64,000 bases of DNA from Anaerovibrio sp. JC8 (GTDB lineage: Bacteria > Bacillota > Negativicutes > Selenomonadales > Selenomonadaceae): contig NZ_ANBM01000008.1 of NCBI RefSeq assembly GCF_002100115.1, positions 105,839 to 169,838 of the forward strand, in the 5' to 3' direction. The notes under the pieces were generated by a model. It saw only the letters and a program-made list of their open reading frames with translations, had not been told where the DNA came from and did not search any database. Both the position numbers and the translations under genes were made by a program. Of this stretch, positions 8,095 through 17,526 are shown piece by piece. Positions within the stretch are counted from its first letter, which is position 1, and every line of letters starts with the position of its first letter.

Positions 8095-9492
8095 CTACCT
8101 GTCTCTTAAAGCTGTAATTATCTGACGGGCGATAGGAGCTGCTACAGTTCCACCGCCACCACTATTTTCAACTATAATGCAAAAGGCTATCTTTCCCCTT
8201 GGAAGCTCAGCTGCACCAATAAACCAGCCGTGGTCCTTCCCCTGGGAATTTTCTGCAGTACCGGTCTTGCCAATAACCCGGACACCGGAAACTGCCGCTG
8301 CCCCACCAGTACCGTTATTTACAACATTCTCCATAAAGCCGCCAATTATGTTGGCCCGCTTGTCGGAGGTAACCTCCAGCCACTTTGATGGAGAGGCCTT
8401 TCTGATAACCAGTCCTACCGGAGAAATCACTTCCTCCACCAGATATGGGGTCATTATCCTGCCCTGATTTACATAGGCGCTGGCCAGCATAGCCATGCGG
8501 AGAGGTGTTACCAAAGTTTCACCCTGGCCTATGCCAACCTGGGCAGTATCCCCATCCCCCAGCTCAGAAAACCGGGGAAGATGACACTTGCTTTCATTGA
8601 ATTCACTGTTTATAGGAGTAGTGAAGCCAAACCTTTCAAAGGCATTTTCCAAACCCTTGCCGTGCATCCGCATGGCCAATGTACCAAAGGTAACATTACA
8701 GGATTCTGTCAAAGCATCCTTCAGGGTAAGATTATCCCCATGAACTGCCCCGTGGCTTTCACCAATATATTCATTGCCAACCTGCAGCTTGCCGCTGCAG
8801 TTGAACTTCTCATTTAAGTCAGTAACCTTTTCATCAAGGGCCGCATCAGCTATCAACACCTTTATGGTGGAGCCTGGCGGATATAGCCCCTGGGTGGCCC
8901 TGTTTAAAAGCGGGCTGTCCTCCCTGTCTGTAAGGCTCTTCCAATTGGCCTCCACATCCGTAGGGTCGATGGCCGGCTTGCTTACCATGGCTATAATAGC
9001 TCCGGTTTCCGCATTCATAACCACCACGGCACCACGGTTATTTCCCATGGCATTGTAGGCCAGCTCCTGAATATCTGCATCCACCGTCAGCTTTACATTA
9101 TTCCCCTGGGCAGTCTGCATGGCCTGGCCAATTGGCCCCAGCATCTGTAACTGCTGTGATTGCCCCGTAAGGTCATTGCCCTCCACAGACTCAATGCCAT
9201 CACTGCCGATGGCCTCCCCCAGATATCCTGTTACCGGGGCCATAATATCACCATAGGGATAGCTTCGTTCCCCCGGTGCCGAGCTTGTTGCCAGCTCCTT
9301 GCCATTTATGTCCAGAATAGCACCCCGGACTATATCCAGTGCCGCATTTCCCCGACGGTTCATGGGATTTGCCGCCAGAGACGGGGCCGCTACAACCTGC
9401 AAGTAAACAATATATCCAAAGAGGCATAGAAAGCATACCATCATAAATATACTGCAGTGCAAAATATATTTTTTTATATCTTTATGCCCCAT
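8095..9492 (-). CDS. Penicillin-binding protein 2-type transpeptidase (PbpA/FtsI-like)
   Basis: 465 residues from ATG 9492, behind AAGGA. An upstream in-frame extension to 9531 has no ribosome site. One N-terminal membrane helix (about 8-32) anchors the protein. The transpeptidase motifs are SxxK in PPGSTIKV, SxN in ESCNVTFG, and KTG in IGKTGTAEN. It lacks PASTA repeats and a transglycosylase domain, so it resembles actinobacterial PbpA. It overlaps the FtsW/RodA gene by 11 bp, pairing a class B PBP with its SEDS polymerase as expected for a working complex. Confidence 0.92.
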   Translation of the reverse strand: MGHKDIKKYILHCSIFMMVCFLCLFGYIVYLQVVAAPSLAANPMNRRGNAALDIVRGAILDINGKELATSSAPGERSYPYGDIMAPVTGYLGEAIGSDGIESVEGNDLTGQSQQLQMLGPIGQAMQTAQGNNVKLTVDADIQELAYNAMGNNRGAVVVMNAETGAIIAMVSKPAIDPTDVEANWKSLTDREDSPLLNRATQGLYPPGSTIKVLIADAALDEKVTDLNEKFNCSGKLQVGNEYIGESHGAVHGDNLTLKDALTESCNVTFGTLAMRMHGKGLENAFERFGFTTPINSEFNESKCHLPRFSELGDGDTAQVGIGQGETLVTPLRMAMLASAYVNQGRIMTPYLVEEVISPVGLVIRKASPSKWLEVTSDKRANIIGGFMENVVNNGTGGAAAVSGVRVIGKTGTAENSQGKDHGWFIGAAELPRGKIAFCIIVENSGGGGTVAAPIARQIITALRDR

Positions 9493-10741
9493 GAATCTTT
9501 TCCTTCTTTGATAATGATAACAAGAGACCAATCATAATAAAGCCTGATACCATGGAACTGCCGCCATAGCTTATGAATGGAAGGGTAATGCCCGTAAGGG
9601 GCAGAAACTTGGTAACGCCGGCAATAATGATAAAGGCCTGTGTAAACAGGGCGATGGAAAATCCAGCCGCCACCAGGGTATGCAGCTCCTTTTTACAATT
9701 CATGGCAATCATAATGCCACGATAGAAAAACATCACATACACCATCATAATGGCTGTACAGCCAAGAAGTCCCAGCTCCTCAGCCACAGCGGAAAAAATA
9801 AAGTCAGTGTGAACCTCGGGAATAAGCCCCGGATGTCCGTGAGTAAAGCCTGTTCCCCAGACTCCCCCGGCTGCAAAGGCAAACAGTGACTGAACCACCT
9901 GATAGGCCTGTCCCGCCGGGTCAGCCCATGGGTCCAGCCAAATATTGAAGCGCACCTGCACATGGGAGAAAAACGCATAACTCACCAATGCTCCCAGTCC
10001 AAAGAACAGCAGGGCAATAAATACATAGGATTTATTGCCGGTGCCCATGTAGGTCATAAACACCGCCATGCAGAAAAACAGAAGGGCCGAGCCCAGATCA
10101 CGCTGGACCACAAACATGAGAATTGCAATGCCCCAAATTACCAAAAGTGGGGCGATAAATCTGAGGGGTGGCAAGTCCAAAAACAGAAATTTCCTTCTGG
10201 CTCCTGCCAGCATTTCCCTGTGATCTGATAAAAATGCTGCCAAAAACAGCACCAGTAAAATCTTGCCAAACTCGGAAGGCTGGACAGAAACAGGTCCCAG
10301 AACCAGCCAGTTCTTGCTGCCGCCGATTTCCACGCCGAACAGCAGTGACAGGCACAGCACCACCAGGGTGCAGATACCCAGAATGTACTGATATTGCATC
10401 ATATTTTTAAGCTGGCGGGAAAAGTACAATACACCCACCATAACCAGCATACCAATCATCAGCCATCGCAGCTGTGGTATACAAAGTATGGGCTTCAGTC
10501 TTGCCAGCATTATTATGCCGATACTTGAAAAAAACAGCACCATGGGGAAAACCCATATATCGTTGCTGTATTTACCCTTCATGAGAAAAAGCTGAATGGC
10601 AATACCCATGACAGCCGCCCCCAATGCCCAGGGAACAGGTGAATAATCTATTTCAGGATACTGGTTCAGTGCAATGATACCCAGACCAGCAAACATAATC
10701 AAAAAATCCACTGCCACCAAAAGCAGGCTCTTACTCTTCAT
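9482..10741 (-). CDS. SEDS-family peptidoglycan glycosyltransferase (FtsW/RodA/SpoVE)
   Basis: 419 residues with about ten transmembrane helices and SEDS signatures: GSKNWLVLGPVSVQPSEFGK, a QRDLGSALLF segment, and the C-terminal TLPFISYGGSS loop. SEDS proteins polymerise glycan from lipid II with a partner class B PBP, here the next gene. It overlaps the phosphatase gene upstream and the PBP gene downstream by 11 bp each, so translation is probably coupled. Sequence alone does not settle division versus elongation. The gene order matches the RodA-PbpA pair of actinobacteria. Confidence 0.9.
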   Translation of the reverse strand: MKSKSLLLVAVDFLIMFAGLGIIALNQYPEIDYSPVPWALGAAVMGIAIQLFLMKGKYSNDIWVFPMVLFFSSIGIIMLARLKPILCIPQLRWLMIGMLVMVGVLYFSRQLKNMMQYQYILGICTLVVLCLSLLFGVEIGGSKNWLVLGPVSVQPSEFGKILLVLFLAAFLSDHREMLAGARRKFLFLDLPPLRFIAPLLVIWGIAILMFVVQRDLGSALLFFCMAVFMTYMGTGNKSYVFIALLFFGLGALVSYAFFSHVQVRFNIWLDPWADPAGQAYQVVQSLFAFAAGGVWGTGFTHGHPGLIPEVHTDFIFSAVAEELGLLGCTAIMMVYVMFFYRGIMIAMNCKKELHTLVAAGFSIALFTQAFIIIAGVTKFLPLTGITLPFISYGGSSMVSGFIMIGLLLSLSKKEKIHGA

Positions 10742-11453
10742 TATATTCCACCACTATTGCCGAAATATTATCAAAACCGCCACCGGCCTTGGCCAGCTCC
10801 ACCAGTGCTTCAGCCTTATCCTGGCAATCCACTGCCTCAAGGATTGTCTGAATGGCAGGCAGGGTTACCATATTGGTAAGTCCGTCGGAGCAAAGGAGAA
10901 AAGTATCCCCATTCCTAAGTGCCAGCTCGCCGGTATCCACCTTTACCACCGGATCGACACCCACGGCCCGCAACAGCATATTCTTATTTGGATGATCTGC
11001 AGCCTCATCAGCGGAGATACTGCCGTTGGCCAGCAGCTCAGCCACGTATGTATGGTCGTTGGTTATCTGCCGCAGCTCACCTTTTCTCAGGCGATAAAGC
11101 CTGCTGTCTCCCACATGAGCCCAAAACGCGGACCTTTCCCCAATATGGAGAATTGTGGCTGTGGTTCCCATGCCACTCTTTTCAGGATTTTCCTTGGTAC
11201 AGTCATATATGGCCTCATTGCCGTCCACCACCAGATAGCGCAAGCCATCCTGGTCAAGGACCGCATCCCCGGAGGACAGTCTGTTTTCCACCGTGGCCGT
11301 AAAAATATGGCTGGCGATTTCACCGGCCACATGACCACCCATACCGTCGGCCACCACAAATACATCCTTTGGGCCCACTAATATGCTGTCTTCATTAAGC
11401 TCTCTCACTAAGCCAATATCAGTAGCCTGACTAACCCTTAGCAAATCCATCAC
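10731..11453 (-). CDS. PP2C-type Ser/Thr protein phosphatase (PrpC/Stp)
   Basis: 240 residues. PPM metal-binding motifs are present: ELNEDS, VVADGMGGHVAGEIAS, HVGDSRLYRL, LCSDGLTNMV, and FDNISAIVVEY. It is the predicted antagonist of the PASTA kinase encoded downstream. The start codon region overlaps the fhaB stop by four bases, and its 3' end overlaps the SEDS gene. No membrane segment is present, so it is cytosolic. Confidence 0.94.
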   Translation of the reverse strand: MMDLLRVSQATDIGLVRELNEDSILVGPKDVFVVADGMGGHVAGEIASHIFTATVENRLSSGDAVLDQDGLRYLVVDGNEAIYDCTKENPEKSGMGTTATILHIGERSAFWAHVGDSRLYRLRKGELRQITNDHTYVAELLANGSISADEAADHPNKNMLLRAVGVDPVVKVDTGELALRNGDTFLLCSDGLTNMVTLPAIQTILEAVDCQDKAEALVELAKAGGGFDNISAIVVEYNEE

Positions 11454-11905
11454 CTCCCGAACTCAAATGTGGCAGAGCCTATGCTTATCAAGTCTCCGGA
11501 CTGTAAATAATGACGCCCCGTAATGGCTTCATTATTGACATAGGTTTTGTTGACACTGCCCATATCCTCTATAACATATAAATTATTTAAAAGGGCTATT
11601 TCCGCATGATGGTGGGAAGCAAAGCTGTCGTTAAGCACGATGTCGTTATCATTGCCCCGCCCAATACTGATATGGTGGGAAAAGGCAAACCGCTGGCCCA
11701 CCATATTGTCATCTGAGGATTCCAGCACGGTCAGTACCGCTTCCTCATTGGAAATTTCCGTTACAGCATATATATCTTCTACCACAGGCTGGCTGTCCTT
11801 TTTCATGAATTTCATCAGCTTGTAGACGAAATACAATAACAGGAGCAGCAGCCCATATTGAAGGACAATGCCCAATATCTTAATTGCAATTGCAGTTCCC
11901 TGCAT
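11450..11905 (-). CDS. Membrane-anchored FHA-domain protein (FhaB/FipA-like)
   Basis: 151 residues. One N-terminal membrane helix (about 6-28), a short charged linker, then an FHA domain (about 72-150). Phosphothreonine-binding signatures are ISIGRGNDNDIVL, FASHHHAEI, and VNKTYVNNEAI. It probably docks kinase-phosphorylated proteins at the membrane near the PBP and SEDS proteins. The layout matches actinobacterial FhaB, next to a DUF3662-FHA gene and a PP2C gene. Confidence 0.88.
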   Translation of the reverse strand: MQGTAIAIKILGIVLQYGLLLLLLYFVYKLMKFMKKDSQPVVEDIYAVTEISNEEAVLTVLESSDDNMVGQRFAFSHHISIGRGNDNDIVLNDSFASHHHAEIALLNNLYVIEDMGSVNKTYVNNEAITGRHYLQSGDLISIGSATFEFGR

Positions 11906-11906
11906 A

Positions 11907-12662
11907 TCAAATCACCTCATACACCAGCACCGTCTCACCAATTCGTATTTCATCCCCGGTGTGAAGCAGCTGTGGTGATACTACCCTTTGTCCGCCGACA
12001 AAGGTACCGTTCAGGCTTTCCGCATCGTAAAGGATATGGCGATGTCTTTCATAGGTTATATACGCATGGACTCTGGAGGCATTGGTATCAGTCAGAATAA
12101 AGTCATTGTTGACCCGTCGGCCGATATATATCTGCTTTTCTCCAAACTCCAGATAGGAATCTATATCCGGCCCCTCAATGGCCAAAAGGCTTACCGTCTT
12201 GTATTCCACCGGCAGATTAAGGGGTGGCTTGAATTCTGATTTATTCAGCACGATGGTATGGCACTCCGGCACCTCCACCGGATGCTCCATTTCCCCATAG
12301 CTGTCATCCACAAAGGTGCCCTTCACCTCACAGGTGCCCTTTTTGAATTCCTCATTGGCATTCAAGGTTATTTCCAGCTGACCATCCATAAAGCTGTCGT
12401 TGGAAATGACCATTTTTTCCACCATGACATAAAGCTCATCCAGGAACCGGCGGGCACACAGCCGCTGATAATCCTCGGGAGCCATCTCTATATAATAAAA
12501 ATTAGGCACAACCAGACCACCCTGACTCTTGCGCCTTTTTCTGGTTATTTCACGCTCCAGCTGCTTTATGACCTCAGTTGGTTCCAGGACACTGCTCAGC
12601 TTGCGGTTGAAAAAACCCTCTATCTTTTTTTCCAGAAAAGACTCCAAATTGCCAATAGACAT
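11907..12662 (-). CDS. DUF3662 + FHA domain protein (FhaA-like)
   Basis: 251 residues from ATG 12662, chosen because AGGAGG lies 9 nt upstream; the longer frame to 12761 lacks a site. An N-terminal DUF3662 region (about 1-130: IEGFFNRKL, and LEREITRKRRKS) is followed by an FHA domain (about 165-250) with IYIGRRVNNDFIL, ASRVHAYI and LNGTFVGG. In mycobacteria FhaA binds phosphorylated MviN and modulates wall precursor export. It is the first gene of the kinase/FHA module, after rlmN (100 bp gap). Confidence 0.88.
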   Translation of the reverse strand: MSIGNLESFLEKKIEGFFNRKLSSVLEPTEVIKQLEREITRKRRKSQGGLVVPNFYYIEMAPEDYQRLCARRFLDELYVMVEKMVISNDSFMDGQLEITLNANEEFKKGTCEVKGTFVDDSYGEMEHPVEVPECHTIVLNKSEFKPPLNLPVEYKTVSLLAIEGPDIDSYLEFGEKQIYIGRRVNNDFILTDTNASRVHAYITYERHRHILYDAESLNGTFVGGQRVVSPQLLHTGDEIRIGETVLVYEVI

Positions 12663-12761
12663 GTGAAAAGTCCTCCTATACCTTGCTATCCCTTGCCATG
12701 CCTTAATTTTACCTCTTAAAGCACTACAAGTAAATACGTTAATAGGCTCAAAAAACGGCAA

Positions 12762-13802
12762 TCAGCCCTTGTCAAGATGCCTATTTCTCAGCTGCCCACA
12801 GGCCGCCTGAATATCATTGCCCATTTCCCGGCGTACCGTCACCGTTATATGGTGCTTGGCCAGATATTTCTCAAAGAAATCAATCCGCTCCAGTGATGGC
12901 CGGTTCCAATTCCGCTCCACCACAGGATTTATAGGAATGAGGTTAACACTGGCCAGCTGCCCTTTCAGGAGATTTACCAGCTCCTGGGCCTGCTTGGCAT
13001 TATCGTTAACCCCGTCAATAAGGATATATTCATAGGTTACCCGGCGATGGGTCTTGTCTCCATAGTCCCCTCCGGCCTTTACCACATCCGCCATAGGATA
13101 CTTGCGGTTAATTGGCATCAGCTCGGAGCGCAGCTCATTTTCCGGTGCGTGAAGGGAAATTGACAGATTAACCGGTATCTCCTCCGCCGCCAGCCTATAA
13201 ATATTAGGCACAATGCCGGAGGTGGAAAGGGTTATGCTGCGATAGCTCATACCCAGACAGTAATCCTCATGGAGAAGCCGGATATATTTTAATACATTAT
13301 CATAGTTGGTCAGGGGTTCCCCCGAGCCCATAATGACAATGGTATCCACCTTTTCCCCGGACTTGCTGAGCAAATCATTTATGTAGTAGGTCTGGGCCAG
13401 CATTTCCCCTGCTGTCAGATTACGCACCATGCCATGAAGGGTGGAGGCGCAAAAGGCACAGCCCATGTTGCAGCCGGCCTGGGAGGATACACAGATGCTG
13501 TTGCCATAGGGCTGGCGCATCAGCACTGTTTCCACACCTACACCATCGGAAAAGTTAAGCAGAAACTTGGAGGTCCTGCCGTCGGCTGAATCCAGCTGAT
13601 CCACCCTGGCCGCCCTGTCAATGACACATTCTGCTGCCAGCTTTTCCCGCATGGCCTTTGGCAGATTCTGCATCTCATTAAAGTCTGTTACACTCTTTTT
13701 GTACATCCAGTCCGCCAGCTGTTTGCCCCGGAACTTGGGCATTCCCCACTCCACCAAAAGCTCAGTGAGTTCTTCCAATGTTTTGCCGAAAATATTTATC
13801 AT
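12762..13802 (-). CDS. rlmN: Dual-specificity 23S rRNA/tRNA A2503/A37 methyltransferase RlmN
   Basis: 346 residues. The radical-SAM cluster is CNMGCAFC in the N-terminal third, the C-terminal methyl-carrier Cys is in AACGQLRNRH, and the VMGSGEPL and LSTSGIVP motifs are present. It uses SAM for C2 methylation of adenine. The gene sits 5 bp downstream of rsmB, as in many Firmicutes. Confidence 0.96.
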   Translation of the reverse strand: MINIFGKTLEELTELLVEWGMPKFRGKQLADWMYKKSVTDFNEMQNLPKAMREKLAAECVIDRAARVDQLDSADGRTSKFLLNFSDGVGVETVLMRQPYGNSICVSSQAGCNMGCAFCASTLHGMVRNLTAGEMLAQTYYINDLLSKSGEKVDTIVIMGSGEPLTNYDNVLKYIRLLHEDYCLGMSYRSITLSTSGIVPNIYRLAAEEIPVNLSISLHAPENELRSELMPINRKYPMADVVKAGGDYGDKTHRRVTYEYILIDGVNDNAKQAQELVNLLKGQLASVNLIPINPVVERNWNRPSLERIDFFEKYLAKHHITVTVRREMGNDIQAACGQLRNRHLDKG

Positions 13803-13807
13803 AATGG

Positions 13808-15136
13808 TTATTTTCTCCTCATACAGGCAATGAAGAAGCCGTCTGTACCATCCCGCTGCGGATACAGCTGCACCATTTCATCCTCCCGTGGCACCGGCAG
13901 TCTTTCCCCGGCATGCTCCAGGGTAAACTCTTTGGCCTTTTCCAAAAAGGCCTTGACCACATCCTGATTTTCCTCAGGAGCAATGGTACAGGTGCTGTAT
14001 ACCAGAAGTCCCCCCGGCTTTACTGCTGCCGCCGCACTTCTGAGGATTTCCAGCTGCAGCTTGGGCAATTCCTTTAACAGCTCCGGGGACTTGCGCCAAC
14101 GGGAATCCGGCTTTCTTCTTAGAACCCCAAGGCCGGAGCATGGCGCATCCACCAGCACCCTGTCCGCCTGCTGCGGGAATTCCTGCCAGATTTCTCTGGC
14201 ATCCATCAATAACGGGTCAATAATGGTAATCCCGAGACGCTCAGCGTTGCTTCTCACCCGCTCCAGCTTATGGTCGTACACATCACAGGCCACTATGCGG
14301 CCCCGGTTTTCCATCATGGCCGCCATGTGGGTTGTCTTGCCCCCCGGGGCACTGCACACATCCAGCACCAGCTCCCCCGGCTGTGGGTCCACCACATGGG
14401 CCACCAGCATGGAGCTTTCATCCTGCACCTGGCAATAGCCATCCTGCAGCACCTGCAAATCATCAAGGGAACCATGGGACTTCACAATAACCCCCTCAGG
14501 AGCAAGCTCTGACTGCTGACAGTCAATTCCCAAGGAAACCAGCTGCAGCATGAGCTCAGAGCGGTTAGTCCTTAAAGTGTTGGCCCGCAGGGAAAGTGGG
14601 GCCTGCTCATTATCAAAGGCACAGAGCTTTGCCGCCTCATCATAACCAAATTCCTTTATCCAGCGGCGAACCAGCCACTCCGGGTGCTGCTCCGTAAGAG
14701 CCAGCTGCACAGTGGCATTGCCCTTTCCTTCGGGGAAGGCTCCCTTTTCCGGCTCTCTGACCATGGTCCGCATAACACCGTTGACAAACTTGGCTACTCC
14801 CGCATGGCCAAAGCGCTTGGCCAGCTCCACGGACTCATTGCAGGCGGCTGATGCCGGCACCTTGTCCATATATTTCAGCTGATACACGCCCATGCGCAGA
14901 ATATCCCTGATAATCGGGCTTACCTTGCTGAGAGGCCGATTAATATACTTTCGGATTATCCAGTCCAGGGTTTCCCCGGCCTTGATAGTGCCATAAACAA
15001 GTTCAGTAACAAAACGACGGTCCATATCAGACAGACCGCCCTTCCGCAGCTCCTTGGCCAGAGCTACATTGGCATAAGCCTCCTGTTCATGGACCGCATT
15101 TATAATTTTTAAAGCCCTTTCACGTGCTTTATCCAT
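13808..15136 (-). CDS. rsmB: 16S rRNA (cytosine-967-C5)-methyltransferase RsmB
   Basis: 442 residues. An N-terminal NusB-like RNA-binding domain (about 1-130) is followed by a Rossmann methyltransferase. SAM-binding VLDVCSAPGGKTTHMA, DAPCSGLG and the catalytic Cys in YSTCTIAPEEN are present. It is one base from the upstream DUF116 gene stop and directly upstream of rlmN, so translation is probably coupled. Confidence 0.95.
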   Translation of the reverse strand: MDKARERALKIINAVHEQEAYANVALAKELRKGGLSDMDRRFVTELVYGTIKAGETLDWIIRKYINRPLSKVSPIIRDILRMGVYQLKYMDKVPASAACNESVELAKRFGHAGVAKFVNGVMRTMVREPEKGAFPEGKGNATVQLALTEQHPEWLVRRWIKEFGYDEAAKLCAFDNEQAPLSLRANTLRTNRSELMLQLVSLGIDCQQSELAPEGVIVKSHGSLDDLQVLQDGYCQVQDESSMLVAHVVDPQPGELVLDVCSAPGGKTTHMAAMMENRGRIVACDVYDHKLERVRSNAERLGITIIDPLLMDAREIWQEFPQQADRVLVDAPCSGLGVLRRKPDSRWRKSPELLKELPKLQLEILRSAAAAVKPGGLLVYSTCTIAPEENQDVVKAFLEKAKEFTLEHAGERLPVPREDEMVQLYPQRDGTDGFFIACMRRK

Positions 15137-15937
15137 TCAATTCTCCTTTTCCTGAGGGATTAAATCAGACTCAGGCAAATCTATGATTTCCATAATGGCT
15201 CTTTTAAATTCTTCAATATCCACCTTGGTGTTGAAGCAAGGCCCATTAGGGCGAATATTCATAACCCCGACAGACGGTATCGGGTAAACATCCTGAATAC
15301 CGCTGGCCAAATCCCGCTCACAGGCTACAGCTACCACAGCCTGTGGTCTTATTTCCATGACCTTCTGACGGGCCAGGGTACCGCCCGTAACTACAAAAAA
15401 GTGAAAGCCTATCTTTTCAGCCAGAGTCACCAGATCGCCAATATTACAGCCCCCGCACCGTTTACAGTTACTTGGGTCCGTGGTAATACGATGTGGGCAG
15501 GTGTGCAGCTGCAGACAGTGAGGAGTCACCACCAGCAGCCTGTCTGCCGGCACCTTTAAGTTGCGGTTTCTCACAATGGTATTGCTGACAGCCACATAGG
15601 ACGCCTCAATACGCCGCCGGTCAATACCAATGATTTTACCAGCGGACAAAACGATATAATACAAAACATTCAGTAATTTGTAGGTCTGTTTCTTGAAAAT
15701 AGTCGGCAATGGCCAGCCCTTGACACCAAACAGCATACCCAGGATGCCAAAGCCCACCAGAAACAGAATGCCAATCATGGCCGCCGCAAAGGCCGGGGCC
15801 AAATGGGAATTTATATTATTAAGACCCGGAAGGGTAATAAACCAGACTCCGGCACATACTATGAGCATTATCACATAGGTAATGCACAAAAGACTGATAA
15901 ACAGCCGCTTCTTGGCCTTTTCTGCCGTAAATTTCAT
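15137..15937 (-). CDS. DUF116-family membrane-anchored Cys-rich protein
   Basis: 266 residues. Two N-terminal membrane helices (about 12-35 and 45-68) precede a cytosolic domain with clustered Cys: PHCLQLHTCPHRI, SNCKRCGGCNIGD, ACERD and NGPCFN. This suggests a metal or Fe-S site. DUF116 proteins are commonly encoded between fmt and rsmB in Firmicutes; their function is unknown. Confidence 0.85.
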   Translation of the reverse strand: MKFTAEKAKKRLFISLLCITYVIMLIVCAGVWFITLPGLNNINSHLAPAFAAAMIGILFLVGFGILGMLFGVKGWPLPTIFKKQTYKLLNVLYYIVLSAGKIIGIDRRRIEASYVAVSNTIVRNRNLKVPADRLLVVTPHCLQLHTCPHRITTDPSNCKRCGGCNIGDLVTLAEKIGFHFFVVTGGTLARQKVMEIRPQAVVAVACERDLASGIQDVYPIPSVGVMNIRPNGPCFNTKVDIEEFKRAIMEIIDLPESDLIPQEKEN

Positions 15938-15963
15938 ACTCTTTCCTCTGGGGTATTACTACG

Positions 15964-16896
15964 TCAGTTAAAAACTGCACCCAGGCTTACGCCATTTCCC
16001 CGAACAAAATCACCTGCTGCCATACGCTTCTTGCTTGGTGGCTGAATTTCAGTAATCTCCACAGCCCCCTGTCCGGCAGCTACAACAAAGCTCTTTTTGG
16101 TAAGCTCCAATACCTCTCCCGGCTTGCCCGACATATCATCGCGCACCTTGGTCCCCCATACCTTGTAGTTCTTTCCATCCAACATGGTCCAGGCCACCGG
16201 CCAGGAATTGAGACCCCGCACCAGATTGTGAACCTCCTGGGCAGTTTTGCTCCAGTCAATATGACCAGTTTCCTTGGTCAGCATGGAGGCATAGTTGGAC
16301 AGGCTGTCATCCTGCTTCTCCGGGGTAATGGTTCCTGCTGTCACGCCATCAACGGTATCTGCCAGCAATTCCTTGCCCATAACTGCCAACTTATCATGGA
16401 GCTCCTCAGTGGTCATATCAGGGGTAATCTCCACCTTGCTCTTTAAGAGCATATCGCCGGTATCCAGGCCGGCATCCATCATCATGGTAGTAACGCCGGT
16501 TTCCTTTTCGCCGTTGATAATGGACCAGTGAATCGGTGCCGCCCCACGATAGCGGGGCAGCAGTGATGCATGGACATTCACGCAGCCCAGACGGGGAATA
16601 TCCAGAATTTCCTGGGAGAGAATCTGGCCAAAGGCCACCACCACTATCAAATCCGGCTGCAATTCCTTCAGTCTTGCCACACAGTCAGGTGTCTTGATTT
16701 TCTCCGGCTGCCAAACTGGCAGATCATATTCCAGTGCCTTCACCTTCACCGGGGAAGGAGTCAGCTTCTGGCCTCTTCCCTTTGGTCTGTCCGGCTGAGT
16801 AATAACCGTTAATACTTCAGTCTTTTCCTGCATCACTTCCAGACAGCCCACGGCAAAATCCGGAGTTCCCATGAAAACTGTTCTTAATCTGCTCAT
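15964..16896 (-). CDS. fmt: Methionyl-tRNA formyltransferase
   Basis: 310 residues. The N-terminal formyltransferase domain has the HASLLPRYRGAAPI active-site segment (Asn-His) and MDAGLDTGDML, followed by the C-terminal OB-fold. It formylates initiator Met-tRNA using 10-formyl-THF. It overlaps the def stop by four bases, the classic def-fmt pair for installing and removing N-formyl groups. Confidence 0.96.
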   Translation of the reverse strand: MSRLRTVFMGTPDFAVGCLEVMQEKTEVLTVITQPDRPKGRGQKLTPSPVKVKALEYDLPVWQPEKIKTPDCVARLKELQPDLIVVVAFGQILSQEILDIPRLGCVNVHASLLPRYRGAAPIHWSIINGEKETGVTTMMMDAGLDTGDMLLKSKVEITPDMTTEELHDKLAVMGKELLADTVDGVTAGTITPEKQDDSLSNYASMLTKETGHIDWSKTAQEVHNLVRGLNSWPVAWTMLDGKNYKVWGTKVRDDMSGKPGEVLELTKKSFVVAAGQGAVEITEIQPPSKKRMAAGDFVRGNGVSLGAVFN

Positions 16897-17360
16897 GCCT
16901 TTTCTCCCTGTTTAATGGTCTTGGCCACATCAATAAACAAAGTACCTTCAAGATGGTCCAGCTCATGCTGGATGCAACGGGCCAACAGCCCCTTGGCAGT
17001 CAAATGCTTCTTCTTGCCCCAACGGTTAAGATAATCCACGCTGACCTTCTCTGCCCGCTCCACATCACCAAATACATTTGGTACACTGAGGCAGCCCTCC
17101 TGGCCTATCTCGGTGCCTTCGCGGCGGGTAATCACAGGATTCACCATTTCCAGCAGGCCGTTGTCGTCACCTACATCAATTACCACCAGACGGATGGACT
17201 GGCCAATCTGAGGTGCAGCCAGGCCCACGCCATCAGCCTTGTACATGGTCTCAGCCATATTCTCCATAAGCTTTCTGAGCTTGCTGTCAACCTTCTCTAT
17301 GGGAGCGGCCACCTGCTTTAATACAGGGTCGCCAGCTTTTACTATATCTAACAGTGCCAA
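16893..17360 (-). CDS. def: Peptide deformylase
   Basis: 155 residues, translated from TTG 17360 with GGAGGGTG upstream. All three metalloenzyme motifs are intact: GVGLAAPQIG, EGCLSVPN and QHELDHLEG (Cys plus two His bind the metal). It removes formyl from nascent proteins. It is the first gene of the long minus-strand run, with a promoter-like element at 17394-17423. A second, divergent deformylase-like gene lies at 28464-28919. Confidence 0.96.
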   Translation of the reverse strand: MALLDIVKAGDPVLKQVAAPIEKVDSKLRKLMENMAETMYKADGVGLAAPQIGQSIRLVVIDVGDDNGLLEMVNPVITRREGTEIGQEGCLSVPNVFGDVERAEKVSVDYLNRWGKKKHLTAKGLLARCIQHELDHLEGTLFIDVAKTIKQGEKA

Positions 17361-17393
17361 TATAACACCCTCCTATTTTTCTATATCCGTCTA

Positions 17394-17423
17394 ATTTTAT
17401 CACATTATGCAAGGAAAGTCCAA
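17394..17423 (-). promoter_or_regulatory. Promoter upstream of def
   Basis: Minus-strand TTGGAC (17423-17418), 18-nt spacer, TAAAAT (17399-17394). It lies between the PFOR terminator and def, so it probably starts the def-to-rpe transcript. Confidence 0.5.
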
Positions 17424-17444
17424 AATAAGCCCCACGAAAGCAAT

Positions 17445-17483
17445 AAAAAGGGAGCACTGAACAAATAAGCTGCACAGTGCTCC
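17445..17483 (-). terminator. Intrinsic terminator after PFOR
   Basis: Minus-strand hairpin with a perfect 9-bp stem GGAGCACTG / CAGTGCTCC (17483-17475 with 17459-17451), followed by CTTTTTATT. It is 44 bp past the PFOR stop. Confidence 0.88.
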
Positions 17484-17526
17484 AAAAATATTTCTAGGGG
17501 TTAGCTATAGTAAGCAAAGGTGTGTA

